This document shows positions 1-6,439 of a stretch of DNA of 12,021 nt, piece after piece. Both the position numbers and the translations under genes were made by a program. The stretch comes from CAZIGK01 sp964538615. GTDB lineage: Bacteria; Pseudomonadota; Alphaproteobacteria; Rickettsiales; RI-342. Under the pieces are notes generated by a model. It had not been told where the DNA came from. It made no database searches and worked only from the letters and a program-made list of their open reading frames with translations. How positions within the stretch are numbered: the first letter of the stretch is position 1; each line of letters begins with the position of its first letter. The stretch lies in contig CAZIGK010000043.1 of the NCBI GenBank assembly GCA_964538615.1, forward strand, positions 1 through 12,021, in the 5' to 3' direction.

Positions 1-45
1 ATGGCCGCGACGCTTTTACTGCGTGCAGCTATTACATAACGCCGC

Positions 46-144
46 CACCCCGACGTAAGCGTACGTAGGGTGACTAATATTCATGTCGGCAGAGTCACAC
101 TGCCGCCTTACGAGAGGTTTTCTAGGCCCCGGAACGGATGTTCC
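46..144. other. Run of three short hairpins, unidentified
   Basis: Three consecutive inverted repeats are visible. The first is CACCC/GGGTG (46-50 with 68-72), enclosing a second stem ACGTA/TACGT (53-57 with 62-66). The second is CGGCAG/CTGCCG (87-92 with 100-105). The third is GGAAC/GTTCC with loop GGAT (131-135 with 140-144). I see no tRNA T-loop, no tmRNA tag sequence and no other RNA family I can name. The segment could be a structured RNA, part of the neighbouring repeat family, or the 3' end of a transcript from left of the window. All three plus-strand frames stop within the first 66 bases, so I cannot tell whether the tail of an upstream gene is present. Confidence 0.35.
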
Positions 145-202
145 ACTGCATTTGTAGCATGCGTTGGCGATTTCGTCATGTGGAAGTTTGGGTGCGCGGG
201 GT

Positions 203-556
203 GAGGCTAGTAAGCCGAATGGAGCCAAGGGAAGGTTTCCCGTGGATGCCTGCCTACGCAGGCATGACGGGGATTGATGACCCATGCGAGGGATAAGAAG
301 TGAGGACAGTAGTCCGAACCCTTTAGCGAACGAAGTGAGAGGGGCTTTAGCCCCGACGCGTAGCGAGGCTAGTAAGCCGAGCGAAGCCAAAGGAAGGTTT
401 CCCGTGGATGCCTGCCTGCGCAGGCATGACGACATGTATCCTCCCGTTAGAGGGACAAGAAGTGAGGACAGGAGTCCGAACCCTTTAGCGAACGCAGTGA
501 GAGGCACGCAGTGCCGACGCGCAGCGAGGCTAGCAAGCCGAGCGAAGCCAAGGAAC
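203..556. repeat. Tandem composite hairpin repeat, period about 162 bp
   Basis: The core GAGGCTAG...AAGCC begins at 203, 365 and 526, and the segment AAGAAGTGAGGAC recurs at 295 and 457. This gives two full units of 162 and 161 bp and a partial third. Each full unit holds the same series of mini-hairpins: GGCT-N4-AGCC (205-216, 367-378, 528-539), ATGCCTGC-N4-GCAGGCAT (246-265, 408-427), GGAC-N4-GTCC (304-315, 466-477), and a five-pair stem at 341-354 and 503-515. The last stem differs between units by paired changes, GGGGC/GCCCC against GGCAC/GTGCC. Both strands stay open across the array, but nothing suggests a known protein. It resembles the general class of dispersed intergenic palindromic elements of proteobacteria. 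I do not recognise the specific family. Confidence 0.8.
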
Positions 557-579
557 AATTTTTGCGGGGGAGGCAAGAA

Positions 580-599
580 CGGCGGCCACTAGGCCGCCG
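580..599 (-). terminator. Probable terminator downstream of ilvE
   Basis: A perfect eight-pair GC-rich stem CGGCGGCC/GGCCGCCG with a four-base loop lies about 30 bases past the ilvE stop codon on the minus strand. The bases that follow on that strand read TTCTTGCC, a weak U-tract, so termination may be inefficient. The hairpin is symmetric and could also act on the plus strand, where no T-run follows. Confidence 0.5.
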
Positions 600-630
600 C
601 CCCTGCATCCTATGGCGTTAGGAAAAAAAA

Positions 631-1536
631 CTATGCCGCCAGATGGATGGGTTCTTCCTGCCAATGGCGCACCAGTTGGTCGTAGTCCGCAATGAGTTGG
701 CGGGTGATGGGGCCAACGGTGAAGCGGTGGGCGTCAATGCTTTGCACGGGTTTTACCTCGGCGGCGGTACCGGTGAGGAAGACTTCTTGCGCGTTGGCCA
801 GTTCTTCTGGTTTGATATGTCGCTCAATGAGGGTGTAACCGCGTTTGCGTGCCAGTTCCATGACGGTGCGGCGGGTAATGCCATCCAAGAAGCAATCCGG
901 CGTTGGGGTGTGAATTTCGCCATTGATGACGAGGAAAATGTTGGCACCGGTTGCTTCCGCGATATAGCCACGGTAGTCCAGCATCAGGGCTTCCTGATAG
1001 CCTTCCCGCTCTACCTGATGTTTGCTCATGGTGCAGATCATGTAGAGGCCAGCGGCTTTGCTGGCCGTGGGGGCGGTATCCGGTGCAGGGCGGCGCCAGG
1101 TTGCGGTTTTCATGGTGATACCTTTTTCCAGCATCTCCGGGGTCATGTAGTGCGGCCAGACCCACGTGGCAATGGCGACATGGGTGGTGGCATGCTGAGC
1201 GGAAATGGCCATCATTTCACTGCCACGGAATGCCACGGGGCGGATATAACCATCTACGATGTTATTGGCTCTTACCACTTCGTTGGTGGCTGCCATGATT
1301 TCATCCACACTGTAGGGGATGGTGAAATCCAGTAGTTCGGCAGATTTTTTGAAACGTTCCGCATGCTCGCGGTTTTTGAAGACAACGCCATTGTAGGCGC
1401 GCACCCCTTCAAAGACGCTGCTGGCGTAATGCAGGCCGTGGTTGAGGATGTGGGTTTTGGCATCCTGCCAGTCTACCAGTTGGCCATCTACCCAGATGGT
1501 ACCTTGACGTTTATCGAACGGGATGATGTCTGCCAT
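631..1536 (-). CDS. ilvE: Branched-chain amino-acid aminotransferase
   Basis: A fold-type IV PLP enzyme of 301 residues, the usual length for bacterial IlvE. It transfers the amino group between glutamate and the 2-keto acids of leucine, isoleucine and valine in the cytoplasm. Visible signatures are HYASSVFEGVRAYNG near residues 36-50, the PLP lysine in TASKAAGLYM (Lys160), YIAEATGANIFLV (191-203) with the conserved Glu194, and FLTGTAAEVKPV near the C-terminus. The start MADIIPFD at 1536 was chosen by homology. The open frame continues 35 codons upstream to an ATG at 1641 inside the pgeF stop region, but that extension looks unlike the family. An AAGGA lies about ten bases before the chosen ATG. 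It sits about 100 bases after pgeF and may have its own promoter there. Identity is firm; KEGG-level substrate preference is inferred from the family. Confidence 0.95.
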   Translation of the reverse strand: MADIIPFDKRQGTIWVDGQLVDWQDAKTHILNHGLHYASSVFEGVRAYNGVVFKNREHAERFKKSAELLDFTIPYSVDEIMAATNEVVRANNIVDGYIRPVAFRGSEMMAISAQHATTHVAIATWVWPHYMTPEMLEKGITMKTATWRRPAPDTAPTASKAAGLYMICTMSKHQVEREGYQEALMLDYRGYIAEATGANIFLVINGEIHTPTPDCFLDGITRRTVMELARKRGYTLIERHIKPEELANAQEVFLTGTAAEVKPVQSIDAHRFTVGPITRQLIADYDQLVRHWQEEPIHLAA

Positions 1537-1577
1537 GGGAGGAATATCCTTACGCCGGAGTATGATTGAAGGTGCAA

Positions 1578-1607
1578 AGGATAGCAAACCGAAACCCTTG
1601 TGGGCAA
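1578..1607 (-). promoter_or_regulatory. Candidate ilvE promoter
   Basis: On the minus strand TTGCCC is followed after 18 bases by TATCCT, four of six matches to each sigma-70 box. The -10 element ends about 40 bases before the ilvE start. This would let ilvE be expressed apart from lgt-midA-pgeF. The match is modest and rests only on spacing and consensus. Confidence 0.3.
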
Positions 1608-1637
1608 GTGCGAAAGATTCATGGGAGGCGAAGAATC

Positions 1638-2408
1638 TCAACGCAGGGAGATGACCGAGAGCTGGCGGCCATAATCCCGCTCCCGGTGGTGGGTGGTGCG
1701 GCGGAAGCTGAAAAAGCGGTGGGCTTCCGTGTAGGTATCATTCGGCAGGGTTTGCACATGGCGAATGCCTGCCTGTTGTAGCTGCTGTGCCACAAACGCT
1801 TTCAGGTTGAACTGGTAGCGTCCGGATGCATTGGGGAGGAAAAACGCCGCGTTATCGGGGTGTCTGGTCAAAAAACGTTGGTGGAAGACGGCATCTACTT
1901 CGTAGGAGCGTTGTTCGATACAGGGACCAATGGCGGCACGGATGCGGTGTGGGTTGGCGCCCAGCGCGACCATGGCTTGCAGGGTGTTAGGCACAATGCC
2001 ATGGAACGCCCCTTGCCAGCCCGCATGGGCGGCACCGATGATGCGTGCGGTTGCATCCATGAACAGGATGGGGGCGCAATCGGCGGTGAGGATGCCAATA
2101 CCGACCTGCGGTAATGCGCAGGCAAAGCCATCCGCCGGGTGGTGCCGGTAGTGGGAGAGATCGTCTTCCCGCTGGAGGGTCACCACGCGGTTGCCATGGA
2201 TTTGTTTCAGGGTGAGCAGGCGGTCATGGGGAATGCCCAGATGCTCTGCCACCAGTGCCCGGTTGCGCTGCACGGCGGCCGGAGAATCCGAGGATGCGAG
2301 GGCGCAATTCAGGCTATCAAACAGGCCGCCACTCACGCCGCCCAGACGTCCGTAGAACGCATGACGAACATGAGGGGAATATAAACTATCGGCAGTGAGG
2401 TGGAACAT
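1638..2408 (-). CDS. pgeF: Peptidoglycan editing factor (YfiH/laccase-domain family)
   Basis: A 256-residue protein of the multicopper polyphenol oxidase / DUF152 family. In E. coli the family member YfiH (PgeF) keeps L-alanine at position 1 of the peptide stem by removing wrongly incorporated residues from muropeptide precursors. Visible family blocks are QIHGNRV (69-75), ADGFAC (92-97), TADCAPIL (108-115), AAHAGWQGA (126-134), IGPCIE (160-165) and a C-terminal FSFRRTTHHRERDYGRQLSVISL. His71, Cys111 and His128 fit the metal-binding His/Cys/His set. The start has AAGG about seven to eight bases upstream. It lies 22 bases after midA, so it is probably the third gene of an lgt-midA-pgeF transcript, an order common in Alphaproteobacteria. 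Laccase activity is also reported for some relatives; I favour the editing role. Confidence 0.92.
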   Translation of the reverse strand: MFHLTADSLYSPHVRHAFYGRLGGVSGGLFDSLNCALASSDSPAAVQRNRALVAEHLGIPHDRLLTLKQIHGNRVVTLQREDDLSHYRHHPADGFACALPQVGIGILTADCAPILFMDATARIIGAAHAGWQGAFHGIVPNTLQAMVALGANPHRIRAAIGPCIEQRSYEVDAVFHQRFLTRHPDNAAFFLPNASGRYQFNLKAFVAQQLQQAGIRHVQTLPNDTYTEAHRFFSFRRTTHHRERDYGRQLSVISLR

Positions 2409-2430
2409 GGGAAGCCTTCTTGTTACTAGG

Positions 2431-3525
2431 TCATATCACGGGAGGAGGAAGAAATGCGCTATGGGCAACCATCACCTTGAATAATTCGCCCATATGTTCC
2501 GGTGAGACGAGGCGGGCGAAGGCTTGTGCCAGTGTCAGTTGATGTTCCGGATGATGGCGACCCAGAGTTTCCATGCGTTGTTGCAGGCCATGGGTTAGCA
2601 GAAAATGGCTTTGGGTCAGGATAGGTTCTACACGGGCGCCATGTTGCTGCAGGGTGGCGCTGAGGCGGGCAAAATCTACATGCGTGGTGAGGTCTGCTTC
2701 CCCGATATGGTGTAGCGGATGGCACGGTTGGTGACGGTACAGGGCTTGCAAGCTATCTCCCTGACCGCTCCGGTACCCGTAGTCAATGCATAAAGCGGTG
2801 AGTGGGTACTGGGTGCTGTGCGCCGCCAATGCCTGTAAAAGCTGATGCGCGAGGGGGCAATATTCGTATATCTGGCCGGGAGAGGTATCGGTTGGGGCGA
2901 GGGGAGGGGTCTGCGGGTGGGGATGCCACTGCCAGCGGAAAGGGAGAGGATCCGCCGGGCTGTCATTGGCGGCGACGTAACATTCTTCCCAGCCATGCAG
3001 GGTTTGACGGAATTGGCGGATGGGCAGCGCATCCAGAAACTCATTGGCGACAAGGATTGTCGGGGAGGGGGGCAGCGGCAGGCAATCCGACTGCCAGAGG
3101 ATCGGGCAGGGGGCATCGGTCAGGGCTTGCCGCTGTTCCTGTTGCAGGGTGGGAGAGGTATCCACCAACTGTACCTCCATGCCGGAGAGTAGTGCCGGTA
3201 GCGCCCGCTGCAACTGACTAAGGCTGCGCAGGATATCCCGCATCAGGGTGCCGCGTCCTGGCCCCCATTCTACCAGTACCCAACGGCTGGGGCTGCCCAT
3301 CTGCTGCCAGCGATGGGCAACCCATGCGCCGATGACCTCTCCGAAGGCTTGATGGACTTCTGGTGCGGTGGTGAAATCGCCTAGCCTTCCCAGCGGTTGG
3401 CGGGTGGTATAATAGCCATATTCCGGATCCGTCAGGCAGGCCTGCATAAAGGCATCCAGCCGCAGGGGAGCGCCGGAGGTGCTGATATGCTGCAAAAGCT
3501 GCTGTGCGAGGGGGGTGAGAGCCAT
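2431..3525 (-). CDS. midA: MidA/NDUFAF7-family SAM-dependent methyltransferase
   Basis: A 364-residue class I methyltransferase of the COG1565 family. Human NDUFAF7 symmetrically dimethylates an arginine of the complex I subunit NDUFS2; the bacterial substrate is not established. Visible signatures are PEYGYYTT (34-41), GDFTTAPEVHQAFGE (49-63), the SAM-binding VEWGPGRGTLMRDILR (85-100), VANEFLDALPIRQF, CIDYGY and the C-terminal MGELFKVMVA. I chose MALTPLAQQ at 3525: its ATG follows the lgt TAA by two bases, no clear ribosome-binding site precedes it, and translational coupling to lgt is likely. A longer frame reaches 3663 inside lgt, but the extra residues are low-complexity proline and do not look native. 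Family assignment is secure. A role in complex I assembly is inference. Confidence 0.92.
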   Translation of the reverse strand: MALTPLAQQLLQHISTSGAPLRLDAFMQACLTDPEYGYYTTRQPLGRLGDFTTAPEVHQAFGEVIGAWVAHRWQQMGSPSRWVLVEWGPGRGTLMRDILRSLSQLQRALPALLSGMEVQLVDTSPTLQQEQRQALTDAPCPILWQSDCLPLPPSPTILVANEFLDALPIRQFRQTLHGWEECYVAANDSPADPLPFRWQWHPHPQTPPLAPTDTSPGQIYEYCPLAHQLLQALAAHSTQYPLTALCIDYGYRSGQGDSLQALYRHQPCHPLHHIGEADLTTHVDFARLSATLQQHGARVEPILTQSHFLLTHGLQQRMETLGRHHPEHQLTLAQAFARLVSPEHMGELFKVMVAHSAFLPPPVI

Positions 3526-3527
3526 GG

Positions 3528-4343
3528 TTACGGGAGGTTCTGGTGGTGGCGGCTGCGCATGACCAGCCATAGCCCGAAAGCGAACATAGGCAGGCTGAGA
3601 ATTTGGCCATAGGTGATGCCAAAGGCGAGGAAGCCGATATGGGCATCCGGTTCGCGGAAGCATTCTCCCGTGATGCGCGCCAGCGCATAGCCGCTGAGGA
3701 ACAGACCGGAAAGCAGGCCTTCTCTTCGGTACAGACCTTTGCGATCCAGTCCATACAGTAACAGAAACAGCACCAGCCCTTCCAGCGCCGCTTCATAGAG
3801 TTGGCTGGGGTGACGCGGTAGTTGCGCAGGATCGGTCGGGAAAAGCATGGCCCAGGGGACATCGGTCGGGCGGCCGTATAGTTCCTGATTCACAAAATTG
3901 GCGATACGCCCAAGCCCCAGACCTATGGGAGTAACCAGTGCTACGCGATCCATGATAGGATAGAAGCGGAGTTTTTGATGCCTGCAGAAGCCCAAAGTGG
4001 CAAAAATGGCTCCCAGCATGCCGCCGTGGAACGACATGCCACCTTCCCATAGCATGAGCGCCTCCAGAGGATGGCTGGCGTAATAGGCAGGGTGATAGAA
4101 CAGGACATAGCCAAACCGTCCCCCCAGTACAACGCCAAGCACCACCCAGGTCAGAAGGTCATCCAACTGCTGGCGGGTCATGGGTTGGGGAGTGCGGTTC
4201 AGGCGGCGGGAAACCAGCCACCAGCCTAAGGCAAAGCCACCGATATAGGCCAGAGAATACCAGCGAATGGCTACGGGGCCCAGTTGCAGGGCTATGGGAT
4301 CGAAGGTGGGTAGAACGAGCAGGCTGGCTAGAAATGGAAACAT
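3528..4343 (-). CDS. lgt: Prolipoprotein diacylglyceryl transferase
   Basis: An inner-membrane enzyme of 271 residues that moves diacylglycerol from phosphatidylglycerol to the lipobox cysteine of prolipoproteins, the first step of lipoprotein maturation. Several hydrophobic segments are visible. Family motifs are WEGGMSFHGGMLG (99-111, with the His equivalent to E. coli His103), GLGRIANFVNQELYGRPT (143-160, the Lgt signature with its essential Arg and Asn) and RHPSQLYEA (177-185), followed by RITGECFREPD (223-233). The start MFPFLASLL at 4343 has AGAGGT about ten bases upstream; an earlier in-frame ATG at 4385 would add a 14-residue polar stretch not expected of Lgt. It is the first gene of the minus-strand group and diverges from the ubiK-like gene. 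Confidence 0.96.
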   Translation of the reverse strand: MFPFLASLLVLPTFDPIALQLGPVAIRWYSLAYIGGFALGWWLVSRRLNRTPQPMTRQQLDDLLTWVVLGVVLGGRFGYVLFYHPAYYASHPLEALMLWEGGMSFHGGMLGAIFATLGFCRHQKLRFYPIMDRVALVTPIGLGLGRIANFVNQELYGRPTDVPWAMLFPTDPAQLPRHPSQLYEAALEGLVLFLLLYGLDRKGLYRREGLLSGLFLSGYALARITGECFREPDAHIGFLAFGITYGQILSLPMFAFGLWLVMRSRHHQNLP

Positions 4344-4410
4344 GCAGTCAGTGACCTCTGAAGAGCAATGGAAGCCGGGTGGCACCCCATGCGATGAATG
4401 GAAATGAGGA

Positions 4411-4439
4411 TTGACGACTAGCTTTAAAGGGCATTAGAT
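4411..4439 (+). promoter_or_regulatory. Candidate promoter for ubiK-ybjN-proC
   Basis: TTGACG (five of six matches to the -35 consensus) is followed after 17 bases by TTAGAT (three of six to the -10 consensus). It lies in the divergent gap between lgt and the ubiK-like gene, about 80 bases before the latter's start, leaving a leader that contains a hairpin. Confidence 0.4.
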
Positions 4440-4459
4440 GCGAAGGCAATAGGCGGTGC

Positions 4460-4482
4460 GGTTTTCCTGCTGGGAGAAAACC
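4460..4482 (+). other. Leader hairpin before the ubiK-like gene
   Basis: GGTTTTC (4460-4466) and GAAAACC (4476-4482) form a perfect seven-pair stem with a nine-base loop. It sits 36 bases before the start codon and is not followed by a T-run, so it is not a plain terminator. It may affect mRNA stability or translation, or be incidental. Confidence 0.35.
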
Positions 4483-4518
4483 AGAAATGCCGATGGTGTT
4501 AACAACATGGAGAGTGCC

Positions 4519-4830
4519 ATGTCAGGCAATCGTCAACAATGGCTGGAAGATATGACCCGGATGATGGGAGGCGTGCTGCAAAGCGCCGGTGCGGTGCGGC
4601 AGGAAGCCGATGCCGTGGTGCGTGATATGCTGATGCTGGCTCTGCAAAAAGCCGAGGTGGTGAGCCGCGAGGAGTTGGAAATGTTGAAAGATCAGCTTCG
4701 CGTGCTGGAAGGACGGCTGGCCGCGTTGGAGGCTGAACGTGCGGCTCCGGTTGAACCTGAGGGAACGGTGGTAAAAAACCCGGCAGCAAAGCCTGCAAAG
4801 TCTGCGCAAAAGATGAGCAAAAAAGCCTAG
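4519..4830 (+). CDS. ubiK: UbiK-like accessory factor (BMFP/COG2960 family)
   Basis: A 103-residue protein of the YqiC/BMFP family. In gammaproteobacteria UbiK binds UbiJ and supports aerobic ubiquinone biosynthesis; an alphaproteobacterial partner is not established. Residues 5-45 form a predicted amphipathic helix (QQWLEDMTRMMGGVLQSAGA), followed by the family hallmark VVSREELEML (47-56), a short coiled coil with leucine spacing to about residue 73, and an alanine- and lysine-rich tail ending KKA. I chose the ATG at 4519, which has GGAG six bases upstream. An ATG at 4507 and one at 4456 are in frame but lack such a site. It heads the plus-strand group with ybjN and proC and diverges from lgt, an order seen in other Alphaproteobacteria. 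Confidence 0.85.
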   Translation: MSGNRQQWLEDMTRMMGGVLQSAGAVRQEADAVVRDMLMLALQKAEVVSREELEMLKDQLRVLEGRLAALEAERAAPVEPEGTVVKNPAAKPAKSAQKMSKKA

Positions 4831-4848
4831 CTTTTTGATGTTTTTTTT
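4820..4848 (+). terminator. Weak intrinsic terminator at the end of ubiK
   Basis: AAAAAGC and GCTTTTT (4820-4826 with 4830-4836) form a seven-pair stem around a three-base loop that contains part of the TAG stop codon, followed four bases later by eight Ts. The stem is AT-rich, so I expect partial read-through into ybjN. Confidence 0.4.
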
Positions 4849-4917
4849 GTTAGTTTGCGCCCCTTATTCAGCCCAAAAAGCAAAAGGCTTTGGGGTCAAG
4901 CATGAAAGGCAAGCGCC

Positions 4918-5421
4918 ATGAAAACCATTATTCTGCCCAAACTGCGCGGCGATATGAACCCGCTGGATGCCGTGGAGCAGGTGGCTTTTTCCCGCGAGTG
5001 GGCCTATGACCGCACCTGCGAGCATGAACTGGTGGCAGAGATGTTCTGTCAGTGGACGGATTTGCGCCTGTGGGCAAGCTGGCGGCCAGAGCTGGGTTGT
5101 TTGCTGGTATCCTGCAATTATGGGGTGAAAGTGCCTGCGGCGATACGGGAGAGAGTGTACGCCCTGATGGCGCTGGTAAACGAGCGCCTGTGGATGGGGC
5201 ATTTTGATCTGGTACATGACGAAGATTTTATCAGTTACCGTTACACATTGATGGTGGATGCATCCTGCGAAAATGTGCAGGAAATGGTGGAAGCCGTGGT
5301 GGATAATGCGCAGAAGGAATGTGAGCGGTTTTTCCCTGCGTTGCAGTCTGTTCTGTGGGGGAACAAGACGGCCATGGAAGCGCTGGAAGTGGCCATGTTT
5401 GAGACGGCGGGCGAAGCGTAA
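4918..5421 (+). CDS. YbjN domain-containing protein
   Basis: A 167-residue cytoplasmic protein of the YbjN / putative sensory-transduction regulator family (PF10722). The molecular function of the family is not established; E. coli ybjN affects motility and stress phenotypes when altered. Matching traits of the alphaproteobacterial branch are NPLDAVEQV near the N-terminus followed by REWAYDR, a central ALVNERLWMGHFDL, then CERFFPALQSVLWGNKTAMEA and the C-terminal ETAGEA. No signal peptide or membrane segment is visible. The start has AAAGG about eight bases upstream. It lies 87 bases after the ubiK-like gene, across a weak terminator, and upstream of proC, the usual neighbour in this lineage. 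Family membership is secure by pattern; no reaction can be assigned. Confidence 0.88.
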   Translation: MKTIILPKLRGDMNPLDAVEQVAFSREWAYDRTCEHELVAEMFCQWTDLRLWASWRPELGCLLVSCNYGVKVPAAIRERVYALMALVNERLWMGHFDLVHDEDFISYRYTLMVDASCENVQEMVEAVVDNAQKECERFFPALQSVLWGNKTAMEALEVAMFETAGEA

Positions 5422-5459
5422 AGCCTATTGTCCGTTTCATTGAAAAGACGTCATGGATC

Positions 5460-5567
5460 GTGCTGGCCGCGGCTGTGGTTATTGAGCGCGTTTTGCAAGA
5501 TGTGGTTTTCTGGGATGCGCTGACGCGTCTGATGCCTGCTACCAACAATGAGGTGATGGGATGGTAA
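5460..5567 (+). CDS. Possible small hydrophobic protein overlapping the proC start
   Basis: A third frame, used neither by ybjN nor by proC, is open from 5403 to a TAA at 5565-5567, overlapping the first seven bases of proC. It has no ATG before its last codons, and no ribosome-binding site is clear. GTG at 5460 would give 35 residues. A rare ATT at 5427 would give 46. The translation is protein-like: a hydrophobic stretch IVLAAAVVIERVLQDVVFW, which could be a membrane or amphipathic helix, then DALTRLMPATNNEVMGW. Its stop sits inside the proC initiation region, as in translationally coupled pairs. I do not recognise it. It could also be a chance open frame in a 139-base gap, or a decayed gene that has lost its start. 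Confidence 0.3.
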   Translation: MLAAAVVIERVLQDVVFWDALTRLMPATNNEVMGW

Positions 5568-6439
5568 ACGGTTCACAAACAATACATCGGCTGGCGATGG
5601 TAGGTTGCGGTAACATGGGGCAGGCGCTGGCGGAAGGCTGGTTGCGGCGCGTGCCGCTGGAGCAGATGTGGGTTGTGAAGCCGACCGCCAAAGGATTGCC
5701 GCAGGATACACGGGTGCGGCATGTGACGGATGTGGCAAAGGTGCCGGAAGGATGCCAGCCAGAGGTGGTGGTATGGGCGGTGAAACCCTATTTATTTGCG
5801 GAATTGATGCCACAATGCCCTGCGCATTGGCGCGGGGCGCTGCATGTGTCTGTCGCGGCGGGGGTGACGGTTGCGCAGATGCACGCATGGTTGGGTAAGG
5901 AGGTGGCTGTGGTGCGCAGCATGCCCAATACACCGTCCCGCATTGGGCAGGGGATGACCGCCCTGTTTGCCGGAGAGCATGTGACGGTGGAGCAGCGTGA
6001 ACAGGTGGAACGCCTGATGCAGGCCGTGGGGCAGGTGTTATGGTTACAGCAGGAAGCGCAAATGCATGCGTTTATTGCGCTGGCGGGTAGTGCGCCCGCA
6101 TTCTGGTTTTACCTGTTGCAAGTGGCGACAGAGTTGGGGGTGGAGGCTGGTATACCGGCGGATATGGCGATGCAGGCAGCGTTGCAGGGTATGCAGGGAT
6201 CCGTGGCTTTGGTGGAAGCATCACGGCAGGAAGTGGGGCAGGACGTTGCCCAAATGTCCGGCCTGCAGATGATGGTACGGTTGCGTGAGCAGGTGACCAG
6301 CCCGAACGGGACGACGGCGGCAGGCCTGCGTGTGTGGATGGGAGATGAGAATGGTTCGAGCGGGCTGAAGCCGTTGTTGCGGGAGGTCTTTGCCGCGACC
6401 ATGGCGCGATCTCGTGAGTTGGCGGGGGAGTCGCTTTGA
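5561..6439 (+). CDS. proC: Pyrroline-5-carboxylate reductase
   Basis: A 292-residue NAD(P)H-dependent enzyme that reduces 1-pyrroline-5-carboxylate to L-proline, the last step of proline synthesis, in the cytoplasm. The N-terminal Rossmann fold begins MVGCGNMGQALAEGW (13-27). AVKP lies at 73-76 and RSMPNTPSRIGQG at 119-131. The dimerisation domain carries GSAPAFWFYLLQ (176-187, usually GSGPAY) and QVTSPNGTTAAGL (244-256, usually VTSPGGTT). The replacement of Gly by Ala and Asn at these two places is mild and not a sign of inactivity. Length is slightly above the usual 265-280. The start has AGGT about six bases upstream and overlaps the small open frame above. It closes the ubiK-ybjN-proC group. 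Confidence 0.95.
   Translation: MVNGSQTIHRLAMVGCGNMGQALAEGWLRRVPLEQMWVVKPTAKGLPQDTRVRHVTDVAKVPEGCQPEVVVWAVKPYLFAELMPQCPAHWRGALHVSVAAGVTVAQMHAWLGKEVAVVRSMPNTPSRIGQGMTALFAGEHVTVEQREQVERLMQAVGQVLWLQQEAQMHAFIALAGSAPAFWFYLLQVATELGVEAGIPADMAMQAALQGMQGSVALVEASRQEVGQDVAQMSGLQMMVRLREQVTSPNGTTAAGLRVWMGDENGSSGLKPLLREVFAATMARSRELAGESL

Noticed and set aside
1..200. Possible tRNA or permuted tmRNA on either strand
   Set aside because: No T-loop, no CCA-type acceptor end and no recognisable tag peptide (an ANDN-like start) were found; the hairpins alone do not support it.
203..556. CRISPR array
   Set aside because: The period is 162 bp and nearly the whole unit is conserved, with no short repeat and unique spacer pattern and no cas gene in the window.
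643..1335. Plus-strand open frame of 230 codons
   Set aside because: It lies wholly antisense to ilvE, whose protein matches its family from end to end.
2845..3192. Plus-strand frames opposite midA
   Set aside because: They are glycine- and arginine-rich, as expected of the reverse strand of a GC-rich gene, and no ribosome-binding site is seen.
3218..3862. Minus-strand open frame of 214 codons across the lgt-midA junction
   Set aside because: It uses another frame of two well-supported genes and has no family features.
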